Assembly: GCA_945906015.1 (NCBI GenBank)
Contig: CAMDQV010000014.1
Location: forward strand, 1-16,856
Direction: 5' to 3'
DNA length: 16,856 nucleotides
Source of the DNA: Pedobacter schmidteae
Lineage (GTDB): Bacteria; Bacteroidota; Bacteroidia; Sphingobacteriales; Sphingobacteriaceae
Of this stretch, positions 1 to 6,489 are shown in pieces (positions within the stretch are counted from its first letter, which is position 1; every line of letters starts with the position of its first letter). Below the pieces are notes generated by a model, which worked only from the letters and a program-made list of their open reading frames with translations, searched no databases and had not been told where the DNA came from. The translations under genes were made by a program, and so were the position numbers.

Positions 1-1269
1 CTTGTCCGGAAATTCCTCCCTTGCCACATCTGATGCAGAGTAAATTGATGCACCACTTTCATTCACCATCACTATGATCAGGTTGGGAATTTGTAAGCTA
101 CGAACAAATGTTTCAGTTTCACGACCAGCGGTTCCATTGCCAATAGCAATTGCCTCAATTTTATATTTATCAGACAAAAATTTAATGGTTTTTCCAGCTT
201 CTTTCGATGCTTCATTCCCATTATGGGGATAAATATTTCTGTTTTCGATCAGCTGACCTTGTTCATCCAAGCAAACCAGTTTGCATCCTGTACGAAATCC
301 AGGGTCGATAGCCATAATTCTTTTCTGCCCTACCGGTGCAGCAAGTAATAATTGGCGTGCATTATCTACAAACACACGTATGGCCTCAGTATCTGCTAGT
401 TTCTTTGTGAACAGACGTACTTCTGTCTCCATAGATGGCTTGATTAATCGTTTGAAGGAATCTGCTGCCGCCTGGCTGACCTGTTCTGATGAAGCATTCC
501 TGCCTTTAACAAAAAATAAGTGTAAAAGAGTAATTGCATCATCTTCTGGTATTTCTATATCCAAGGTAAGAATTATCTCTTTTTCAGCTCTTCTTAATGC
601 CAAAACTCGATGAGAAGGAGCTGTTTTTACCGCTTCAGTCCAGTCAAAATAATCTTTGTATTTCTGCCCTTCTGTTTCCTTGCCTTTGATCAATTTTGAG
701 TGAAAACTACCCTTTTGAAGGAAAATTTCTCTCATTTTCATTCTTAATTCAGGCTGCTCAGCCATAAACTCTGCTAGGATATCTCTTGCTCCAGACAAAG
801 CATCTTCCATAGTAATTACTGCCTTTTTATCATTTATATATTTTAGAGCTTCTGCTTCAAGATCATCATTCGTTTGCTCCAAAATAAAGTCTGCAAGTTT
901 TTGAAGCCCTTTTTCTCTGGCAATAGAAGCCTTAGTTTTGCGCTTTGGCTTAAATGGAAGATAAATATCCTCCAGATGAGTCATTGTTTCGGCTTCAAGT
1001 ATTTGCCTTTCAAGATCTGGAGTAAGCATTGCCATTTCATTCATGGATTTCAATATTGCTTCCCTTCTTTTATCAAGCTCAAGTAATTGTTGATTTCTAT
1101 CACGAATAGCCGCAACTTGAACCTCATCAAGACTATCAGTCATTTCTTTCCTATATCGGGCAATAAATGGGACTGTTCCGCCTTCATCAAGCAAATTAAT
1201 GGTAACCTGAACCTGTTTCTCTGTTATCGAAAGCTCCGTAGCTATTTTCTTGTTCTTATTAACGATCAT
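1..1269 (-). CDS. tex: Tex family RNA-binding transcription accessory protein (5' part, truncated by window edge)
   Basis: Residues 1-423 of a Tex protein; the family is usually about 750-780 residues, so a little over half is present and the frame is open to the window edge. Visible landmarks are the N-terminal FIARYRKE motif, HLEDIYLPFKPKRKTKA near residues 100-120, and the start of the YqgF/RNase H-like domain with AIDPGFRTGCK from about residue 319. NESGASIYSASDVAREEFPD ends the visible part. The C-terminal helix-hairpin-helix and S1 RNA-binding domains must lie outside the window. Tex proteins are cytoplasmic nucleic-acid-binding proteins linked to transcription and RNA turnover. The start is the ATG at 1267-1269, followed by IVNKNKKIATELSI, a typical Tex N-terminus. 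No Shine-Dalgarno sequence or TAnnTTTG box was found upstream on this strand. The gene diverges from nuoA. Confidence 0.95.
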   Translation of the reverse strand, partial: MIVNKNKKIATELSITEKQVQVTINLLDEGGTVPFIARYRKEMTDSLDEVQVAAIRDRNQQLLELDKRREAILKSMNEMAMLTPDLERQILEAETMTHLEDIYLPFKPKRKTKASIAREKGLQKLADFILEQTNDDLEAEALKYINDKKAVITMEDALSGARDILAEFMAEQPELRMKMREIFLQKGSFHSKLIKGKETEGQKYKDYFDWTEAVKTAPSHRVLALRRAEKEIILTLDIEIPEDDAITLLHLFFVKGRNASSEQVSQAAADSFKRLIKPSMETEVRLFTKKLADTEAIRVFVDNARQLLLAAPVGQKRIMAIDPGFRTGCKLVCLDEQGQLIENRNIYPHNGNEASKEAGKTIKFLSDKYKIEAIAIGNGTAGRETETFVRSLQIPNLIIVMVNESGASIYSASDVAREEFPDK

Positions 1270-1327
1270 TTTGGATTCCGTATTTGACAGCGAATTTCAG
1301 GCTATCTATTCAAATTTCAAAAAAAGC

Positions 1328-1336
1328 TTATCCACA
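1328..1336 (+). promoter_or_regulatory. Single perfect DnaA-box sequence between tex and nuoA
   Basis: TTATCCACA matches the high-affinity DnaA box consensus exactly. It lies in the AT-rich intergenic region about 70 bp upstream of the nuoA start. Only one copy was seen, so this is not an origin. It may be a transcriptional DnaA site or a chance match. Confidence 0.3.
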
Positions 1337-1370
1337 CTAGTCAAAAAAATATAGAAATAAATATCCCTTA

Positions 1371-1402
1371 TTGAAACTTTAAATCAAATATTTATAAATT
1401 TG
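1371..1402 (+). promoter_or_regulatory. Bacteroidota-type promoter for nuoA (near-leaderless)
   Basis: A TTG (1371-1373) is followed after 21 nt by TAAATTTG (1395-1402), a full match to the Bacteroidota -7 consensus TAnnTTTG with the usual -33 spacing. The box ends only 4 nt before the nuoA ATG. A start site the usual few bases downstream would therefore fall at or beside the start codon, predicting a leaderless or near-leaderless mRNA. Confidence 0.6.
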
Positions 1403-1406
1403 AGCA

Positions 1407-1997
1407 ATGAACGAAATCTCACAACTATCCGAATTCGGTAAAGTGTTTATTTATTTGATAATGGGTGTCTTATTCGTTCTATTCTCATTTTTTCTAAGTT
1501 GGCTCGTCGCCCTTAAAAAACCAAATCCCGAAAAGTTAAGTTCCTATGAATGTGGTGAAGAACCTACTGGAAATTCCTGGATACAGTTCAATTCACGTTT
1601 TTATGTTATTGCATTGATATTTCTTTTATTTGATGTAGAATTAGTGTTTATTTTTCCATGGGCAACCGTCTTTGGACAAGAAGCATTATTAACTGCAGAC
1701 CCACGATGGGGCTGGTTGAGTTTGATCGAAATGTTTATTTTCATTGGCATACTCCTTATTGGATTGGTTTATGTTTGGAAAAAAGGTGATCTTAACTGGG
1801 TCAGACCTGAGCAGTTATTGCCTTCAGCACCTACCAAAATCCCTTACTCAGCATATCAAACTTTGAATGATGAAAAATACCAGGTCAAAGAGTTTACATT
1901 AGATCAGGTTATTTTAGAACCAGAAAAGTTAGAGCCGGTACTAAACCCAATTTCTTTTAAACCGGTATTTAAACCTAAATTTAAAAAAACTGAATAG
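1407..1997 (+). CDS. nuoA: NADH-quinone oxidoreductase subunit A, with long C-terminal tail
   Basis: NuoA is a small membrane subunit of complex I, sitting in the membrane arm next to the peripheral arm. The 196-residue product has three hydrophobic segments at about residues 12-36, 66-88 and 100-124. The conserved loop SSYECGEEP (about 45-53), followed by FNSRFYVIALIFLLFDVELVF, identifies the family. NuoA is commonly about 120-150 residues. Here a hydrophilic tail of roughly 70 residues follows the third helix, rich in Pro, Lys and Glu and ending in KPVFKPKFKKTE. The start is the ATG at 1407, just behind a promoter box. The stop TAG shares its last base with the GTG of nuoB, indicating translational coupling. 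The nuoC and nuoD genes are about 4 kb downstream rather than adjacent. Confidence 0.95.
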   Translation: MNEISQLSEFGKVFIYLIMGVLFVLFSFFLSWLVALKKPNPEKLSSYECGEEPTGNSWIQFNSRFYVIALIFLLFDVELVFIFPWATVFGQEALLTADPRWGWLSLIEMFIFIGILLIGLVYVWKKGDLNWVRPEQLLPSAPTKIPYSAYQTLNDEKYQVKEFTLDQVILEPEKLEPVLNPISFKPVFKPKFKKTE

Positions 1998-2479
1998 TGA
2001 GTTTAGAAATCAAAAGTGAAGGTGGATCTGTTTTAGTTGTTAAAGTTGACGATTTGCTAAATTGGGCTCGTTTATCTTCATTATGGCCAATGAGCTTTGG
2101 TATTGCTTGTTGTGCAATAGAAATGATGGGATCAATGGCATCCACCTATGATCTGGATCGATTTGGTGTTTTTCCGCGTCCATCGCCACGACAGTCTGAC
2201 GTTATCATAATAGCTGGAACAGTAACTTTTAAGATGGCAGAACGCATAAAGAGGCTTTATGAGCAAATGCCAGAACCTAAATATGTGATATCGATGGGAT
2301 CCTGTTCCAATTGCGGAGGCCCTTACTGGCAACATGGTTATCATGTTGTAAAGGGCGTTAGCCGTATAATCCCTGTTGATATTTTTGTTCAGGGTTGCCC
2401 GCCCCGACCAGAAGCATTAATTGGGGCGATTATTGAATTACAGAAAAAAATAGAAAAAGAAAGCCTGTTGAACAGCTAA
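1997..2479 (+). CDS. nuoB: NADH-quinone oxidoreductase subunit B
   Basis: NuoB is the peripheral-arm subunit that carries iron-sulfur cluster N2, the last cluster before quinone. The 160-residue product has the expected ligands: the tandem Cys38-Cys39 in FGIACCAIEMM, Cys103 in SMGSCSNCGG, and Cys134 in VQGCPPRPEA. Cys106 is an extra cysteine in the GSC motif region. The arginine-containing stretch DLDRFGVFPRPSPRQSD is also typical. The start is a GTG at 1997-1999 that overlaps the nuoA stop by one base (TAGTG). The resulting N-terminus MSLEIKSEGG suits the family, and no better in-frame ATG lies nearby. Transcription stops being nuo-related here: the next gene, 107 bp on, is purK with its own candidate promoter. 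Confidence 0.96.
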   Translation: MSLEIKSEGGSVLVVKVDDLLNWARLSSLWPMSFGIACCAIEMMGSMASTYDLDRFGVFPRPSPRQSDVIIIAGTVTFKMAERIKRLYEQMPEPKYVISMGSCSNCGGPYWQHGYHVVKGVSRIIPVDIFVQGCPPRPEALIGAIIELQKKIEKESLLNS

Positions 2480-2547
2480 AAAACGAGCTTAGAATGTATT
2501 TTCTGAGTATATATAATGAATCTTTTATTCATGAAAACCAGAGCAAA

Positions 2548-2579
2548 TTGGATATTCTCACAGATTTGGCCTAAACTTG
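2548..2579 (+). promoter_or_regulatory. Candidate promoter for purK-purE
   Basis: TTG (2548-2550) is followed after exactly 21 nt by TAAACTTG (2572-2579), one mismatch from TAnnTTTG. A second near-match, CAGATTTG, is at 2561-2568. The box ends 7 nt before the purK ATG, so the 5' leader would be only a few bases long, as for nuoA. Confidence 0.45.
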
Positions 2580-2586
2580 TAGGCAT

Positions 2587-3726
2587 ATGAAAGCATTTTA
2601 CGGCGACTTAAAACTTGGAATATTAGGTGGTGGACAATTAGGGCGCATGCTCATACAGGAATCAATTAATTTCAACATAAGCTGCTATGTTTTAGATCCT
2701 GATAAAAATGCTCCATGCAAAGATCTTTGTGCAAAATTTGTTCATGGTTCTTTAGTAGATTATGATGCCGTTTATAATTTCGGTAAAGATCTGGATATCC
2801 TGACAATAGAGATCGAAAAAGTGAACGTTGATGCCCTAGAACAGTTAGAAAAAGAAGGCATCAAGGTTTATCCTCAATCAAATGTGATCAGACTGATTCA
2901 AAACAAGGGTACACAGAAGCAGTTTTTCAAAGACAATCAAATACCTACTGCAGCCTTTCAATTATTCAAAAATAAAGAAGATCTTATATCTGCTAATATT
3001 CCATTTCCTTATATTCAAAAGCTAAGGCGTGATGGCTACGACGGAAAGGGAGTAATCTTGATTAATAATGTTAACGATCTTCAAAAAGCCTTCAATGAAC
3101 CTAGTCTGATAGAAGATCTTATTCCTTTCGAGAAAGAATTAGCTGTAATAGTAGCAAGGAATGAGAATGGAGAAATTAAAACTTTTCCTTGTGTGGAAAT
3201 GGAATTCAATCCAGAAGCCAATCTTGTTGAGTTTTTGATATCTCCTTCAACTTTAAATCCAGAAACACTGCATAAAGCTGACCAGCTTGCTAAAAAAGTA
3301 GCAGAAGATCTGAAAATCATCGGAATTCTTGCCGTTGAGATGTTTCTTACTAAAACTGGTGAACTACTTGTGAACGAAATTGCTCCAAGACCACATAATA
3401 GTGGGCATCAAAGTATAGAAGGCAATTATACGTCACAATATGAACAATTACTAAGAGCTATTTTCAATTTGCCATTTGGAGATACCCGAACAATCAGTAA
3501 TGCGGTAATGATCAATCTACTTGGAGAGAAAGGTTTTGAAGGAGCTGCAATTTATGAAGGTTTAAATGAGGTACTTGCCCTAGATGGAATTTATATTCAT
3601 TTATATGGAAAAAAAATAACTAAACCTTTCCGAAAAATGGGACATATTACTATTTTGGATGATGACCGACAAAAAGCCATTGAGAAGGCAAGATTTGTTC
3701 AGAATTTAATAAAAGTAAAAGCTTAA
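2587..3726 (+). CDS. purK: 5-(carboxyamino)imidazole ribonucleotide synthase (PurK)
   Basis: PurK uses ATP and bicarbonate to convert AIR to N5-CAIR in de novo purine synthesis; the neighbouring PurE then makes CAIR. The 379-residue product is of normal length. It begins with the biotin-carboxylase-like N-terminal fold and its glycine-rich GILGGGQLGRM loop (residues 11-21). The ATP-grasp domain follows, with YIQKLRRDGYDGKGV and the metal/ATP-site stretch VNEIAPRPHNSGHQSIEGN. The C-terminal end MGHITIL is typical of PurK. The ATG at 2587 directly precedes the conserved N-terminal strand. purE follows after 46 nt with no promoter box seen in between, so the two are probably co-transcribed. The pair sits unusually between two parts of the nuo cluster. 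Confidence 0.95.
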   Translation: MKAFYGDLKLGILGGGQLGRMLIQESINFNISCYVLDPDKNAPCKDLCAKFVHGSLVDYDAVYNFGKDLDILTIEIEKVNVDALEQLEKEGIKVYPQSNVIRLIQNKGTQKQFFKDNQIPTAAFQLFKNKEDLISANIPFPYIQKLRRDGYDGKGVILINNVNDLQKAFNEPSLIEDLIPFEKELAVIVARNENGEIKTFPCVEMEFNPEANLVEFLISPSTLNPETLHKADQLAKKVAEDLKIIGILAVEMFLTKTGELLVNEIAPRPHNSGHQSIEGNYTSQYEQLLRAIFNLPFGDTRTISNAVMINLLGEKGFEGAAIYEGLNEVLALDGIYIHLYGKKITKPFRKMGHITILDDDRQKAIEKARFVQNLIKVKA

Positions 3727-3772
3727 TTAAAAATCATAAGTATTTATTATACAAATAGTTAAAATAATAAAA

Positions 3773-4279
3773 ATGAGTTCTAATTCAAAATACAAAATCC
3801 AGGTAGGTATTATCATGGGCAGCAAGTCTGACCTGAATATCATGCAGGATGCAGCTGACATATTAAAAGAACTTGGTGTTGGTTTTGAGATGACAGTAGT
3901 ATCTGCACATCGTACACCTGAAAGGATGTTTGACTATGCAAAATCAGCTGCTAGCAGAGGATTAAAAGTTATTATTGCTGGAGCTGGTGGCGCAGCTCAC
4001 TTACCGGGTATGGTTGCCTCTATTACACAACTTCCTGTTATTGGAGTGCCTGTCAAGTCAACAAATTCAATAGATGGATGGGATTCCATACTATCCATCC
4101 TACAGATGCCAAATGGAATACCCGTTGCCACTGTTGCCTTGAATGCCGCAAAGAATGCAGGAATCCTTGCAGCGCAGATTCTGGGAACATCCGATGCTGA
4201 ACTTTCTCAACGTCTGCTCAATTATAAAGAAGAATTAAAACAGAAGGTAGAAGAAAGTGCAAAAGAAATGGAAGCCTAA
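3773..4279 (+). CDS. purE: 5-(carboxyamino)imidazole ribonucleotide mutase (PurE, class I)
   Basis: PurE moves the carboxylate of N5-CAIR to give CAIR, the step after PurK. The 168-residue product is the usual size of a class I enzyme and shows the family hallmarks. These are GIIMGSKSDL (12-21), the catalytic histidine in SAHRTPERM (His46), the glycine-rich VIIAGAGGAAHLPGM (67-80), and GIPVATVALNAAKNAGILAAQIL. The presence of PurK next to it supports the class I mutase over the class II AIR carboxylase. The start is the ATG at 3773; the A-rich leader has no Shine-Dalgarno sequence. The 3' end faces yqgE across an AT-only palindrome. Confidence 0.96.
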   Translation: MSSNSKYKIQVGIIMGSKSDLNIMQDAADILKELGVGFEMTVVSAHRTPERMFDYAKSAASRGLKVIIAGAGGAAHLPGMVASITQLPVIGVPVKSTNSIDGWDSILSILQMPNGIPVATVALNAAKNAGILAAQILGTSDAELSQRLLNYKEELKQKVEESAKEMEA

Positions 4280-4343
4280 GTATTCATTTACAGATCAAAA
4301 AAGATTAATGAACCATTGCTTAGATTGAAATAAATACTGAATA

Positions 4344-4382
4344 TTATATATAATTAATTGATTAATAATTGCTTATATATAA
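4344..4382. terminator. AT-only nested palindrome between convergent purE and yqgE
   Basis: TTATATATAA occurs at 4344-4353 and again at 4373-4382. Because it is self-complementary, the two copies can pair as an outer stem. Between them ATTAAT-TG-ATTAAT (4353-4366) forms an inner stem. The position between two convergent 3' ends suits a bidirectional terminator, but the stem has no G-C pairs and no clean U-tract, so the function is uncertain. Confidence 0.3.
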
Positions 4383-4400
4383 AATGTACTTATTTGAATT

Positions 4401-4964
4401 CTAGTTCAAGCTCGGATTTTCAGGAAAATTTGCAATATGAGCATATTTTGGTCCGAGCCCAATAACTACCTCACGCCACAAGCTCTCTTCATCTTCAACG
4501 AATACCAGTTCAGAATCGAATTTATCAGTAACCATCCAGGAATTTTCCTCTATTTCACGTTCAAGCTGGTCAGCTCCCCAACCAGAATACCCGATAAAAA
4601 ATTTAATTTCATCAGGATTAATCATATTTTTTTGAAGAAGAATTTTTAAGGCTTCAAAATTACCACCCCAAAATAGTCCCTCTGTGATCTTTATGCCACT
4701 TTTTATTTTATCATAGCACCTATGAAGAAAGTGAAGGCTATCATTATCAACAGGTCCACCAATATATATGTGAAATTCGGCACATGTTATATCAGCCATG
4801 AGATCGCTAAGTATTAAATTACTTTTTTGATTTAATACAAAACCAACAGCACCATTTATTTCAAACTCGGTCAGTAATACAACTGATCTCTTAAAATTAG
4901 GATCAATCATAAAGGGCTCAGAAACAAGAAGGGCTCCATTTTTGGGTTGAATAGGGCTTAGCAT
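4401..4964 (-). CDS. YqgE/AlgH family protein (DUF179)
   Basis: This 187-residue cytoplasmic protein belongs to the YqgE/AlgH (DUF179) family, whose biochemical role is not settled. AlgH was originally linked to alginate regulation in Pseudomonas. Family features are the N-terminal GALLVSEPFMIDPNFKRSVVLLTE, then GAVGFVLNQ, the central IYIGGPVDNDSLHFLH, and FFIGYSGWGADQLEREI followed by the W-containing C-terminal stretch ESLWREVVIGLGPKYAHIANFPENPSLN. The length is normal and no signal peptide or membrane segment is present. The start is the ATG at 4962-4964. It is transcribed opposite to its neighbours, convergent with purE and divergent from pdxH. No clear TAnnTTTG box was found upstream of it on the minus strand. 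Confidence 0.92.
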   Translation of the reverse strand: MLSPIQPKNGALLVSEPFMIDPNFKRSVVLLTEFEINGAVGFVLNQKSNLILSDLMADITCAEFHIYIGGPVDNDSLHFLHRCYDKIKSGIKITEGLFWGGNFEALKILLQKNMINPDEIKFFIGYSGWGADQLEREIEENSWMVTDKFDSELVFVEDEESLWREVVIGLGPKYAHIANFPENPSLN

Positions 4965-5065
4965 AAGCGTTAATTTAAAAAATAGCTATTTAGATAAACT
5001 AAGAAACATAATTTTTTATTATTCTGAAACTGATTTTTTGATAGTTAGCATATTGATTAGATCAG

Positions 5066-5103
5066 CAAATTGCCTACCATCAGGCAAGCATTTGATTTTT
5101 TTT
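5066..5103 (+). terminator. Intrinsic-terminator-like hairpin with no upstream gene on its strand
   Basis: TGCCT (5071-5075) pairs with AGGCA (5082-5086) around a six-base loop. CAAAT (5066-5070) can extend the stem with ATTTG (5090-5094) across a three-base bulge. Eight T residues follow at 5096-5103. The shape is a plus-strand terminator, yet the nearest upstream plus-strand gene, purE, ends almost 800 bp earlier. It may end a short RNA or read-through from purE, or act as an attenuator-like element. Confidence 0.45.
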
Positions 5104-5245
5104 AGACAAAAAAATATAGTTTACAGCATTTTTAAAGATTAAAAGGTATCTTCTAGATATTCTTAGGCATTCTTGAACTTAAATTAAATCACTACAATAT
5201 ACGGCTAATAATTATCGAAATAATAGAATAACAAGGTTCAATTGT

Positions 5246-5253
5246 TAAGTTTG
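5246..5253 (+). promoter_or_regulatory. Candidate -7 box for the pdxH-nuoC-nuoD operon
   Basis: TAAGTTTG matches TAnnTTTG fully. No good TTG was found at the expected -33 distance, which lowers confidence. Transcription would start near 5258, giving a leader of about 40 nt before the pdxH ATG. Confidence 0.4.
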
Positions 5254-5300
5254 CACTAATGAAACTTATCGGTTAAGTGGCCAGATAATTAATATGTACT

Positions 5301-5954
5301 ATGTCAGTAGAAAAAGAAACATTAGAGAATCTTCGTAAGGAATACATTTCTGAAAAATTATCCGAAAAGGATGTTGCTAAAGATCCTATAAAACAGTTTG
5401 GCTGTTGGTTAAAGGAAGCAATAGAAGCAGGGGTATATGAGCCTAATGCAATGACTCTTGCAACTACCAGCATCGATAGAAAACCTTCGGCACGTATAGT
5501 TTTATTAAAGGGATATGAAGAGAGAGGTTTCATGTTTTATACCAATTATCTAAGTGCAAAAGGTAAAGAAATGGCAAAAAATCCGGTTGTTGCTCTTGTA
5601 TTTCATTGGGCCGAATTAGGTAGGCAAGTACGTATTGAAGGCACTGTAGAAAAATTAACCAAAGAAGAATCTGAGCGTTATTTTCAAAGCAGACCAAAGA
5701 AGAGCCAATTAGGTGCTATTGTTTCACCTCAAAGCCAGGTAATTGACGGAATGGATGAAATTGAGAAAAACTGGAAGGAAGCTGAAGCCCGATATGATGG
5801 GAAAAGTATTCCTAAGCCTGCATTTTGGGGAGGATACCTTGTTAAGCCACAGGTTATTGAATTTTGGCAAGGGCGTCGAAGTCGCCTTCACGACAGAATT
5901 GTCTTCAAAAAAGCAGATAAAAAATCCTGGAAAATTGTTCGCCTTGCACCCTGA
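5301..5954 (+). CDS. pdxH: Pyridoxamine 5'-phosphate oxidase (PdxH)
   Basis: PdxH oxidises pyridoxine or pyridoxamine 5'-phosphate to pyridoxal 5'-phosphate using FMN and O2. The 217-residue product matches the family length. FMN-binding landmarks are ARIVLLKGYEERGFMFYTNY (64-83) and SAKGKEM. The central FHWAELGRQVRIEGTVEKL and SRPKKSQLGAIVSPQSQ motifs are present. The C-terminal PLP/FMN-site signature FWQGRRSRLHDRI ends in WKIVRLAP, an intact C-terminus. The ATG at 5301 is used; an ATG at 5294 is out of frame. nuoC starts 8 nt after the stop, so pdxH, nuoC and nuoD probably share one transcript. There is no obvious functional link between vitamin B6 and complex I. Confidence 0.96.
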   Translation: MSVEKETLENLRKEYISEKLSEKDVAKDPIKQFGCWLKEAIEAGVYEPNAMTLATTSIDRKPSARIVLLKGYEERGFMFYTNYLSAKGKEMAKNPVVALVFHWAELGRQVRIEGTVEKLTKEESERYFQSRPKKSQLGAIVSPQSQVIDGMDEIEKNWKEAEARYDGKSIPKPAFWGGYLVKPQVIEFWQGRRSRLHDRIVFKKADKKSWKIVRLAP

Positions 5955-5962
5955 TACGAATT

Positions 5963-6463
5963 ATGAATTTCGATGAAATAACCAGGCTTTTATCAGAAAA
6001 ATTCGGTTCTGATGTGATCATTGAAGTTCAAACAGCAGGACTTCAGCCAGCATTAATCATCAATCCTAACTCAATTATACCTGTTTGCAAAGAATTAAGA
6101 GATAATAAAAACACATGGTTTGACTTTCTTTCATGTTTAACCGGTATTGATCATGGTTTAGAGCAGAATAAATTCTCTGTGGTTTATCACCTCGCATCCA
6201 TACCTCACAAGCATCAATTAGTTTTAAAAGTAATTATTGATCACGACAGAAATTTAGATTCATTACCAAGCTTTATTTCTGTTTCAGATGTTTGGAAAAC
6301 AGCAGAATGGCATGAGCGTGAAGCGTTTGACCTTTTAGGAATACAATTTGAAGGGCATCCTGATCTTAGAAGAATTCTACTTCCAGATGACTGGGAAGGC
6401 TATCCGCTCAGGAAGGACTATATTGCAGCAGAGGAATATAAAGGAATAAAAATAAAAGAGTAA
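5963..6463 (+). CDS. nuoC: NADH-quinone oxidoreductase subunit C
   Basis: NuoC is the 30-kDa-type peripheral-arm subunit of complex I, packing against NuoB and NuoD near the quinone site. The 166-residue product carries the family signature WHEREAFDLLGIQFEGHPDLRRILLPDDWEGYPLRKDY in its C-terminal third. It is preceded by the usual WFDFLSCLTGIDHG and VYHLASIPHKHQLVLKV strands. It is a free-standing NuoC, not a NuoCD fusion. The ATG at 5963 lies 8 nt behind pdxH. The coding region for nuoD begins about 26 nt after the stop, in the same operon. Confidence 0.96.
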   Translation: MNFDEITRLLSEKFGSDVIIEVQTAGLQPALIINPNSIIPVCKELRDNKNTWFDFLSCLTGIDHGLEQNKFSVVYHLASIPHKHQLVLKVIIDHDRNLDSLPSFISVSDVWKTAEWHEREAFDLLGIQFEGHPDLRRILLPDDWEGYPLRKDYIAAEEYKGIKIKE

Positions 6464-6489
6464 ATCCCTATTCACCATTGAATAATATC

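Larger units (their letters stand above)
4965..5300. other. 336-bp intergenic region between divergent yqgE and pdxH
   Basis: No coding sequence of convincing length is visible here on either strand. The region is very AT-rich. It holds a hairpin with a T-tract (5066-5103) pointing along the plus strand and, further right, a TAAGTTTG box (5246-5253) that probably drives pdxH. The first 100 bp or so holds no recognised element. Confidence 0.5.

Noticed and set aside
281..613. Plus-strand open frame of 110 codons inside tex
   Set aside because: It is antisense to well-conserved Tex residues, including the start of the YqgF-like domain, and has no recognisable features.
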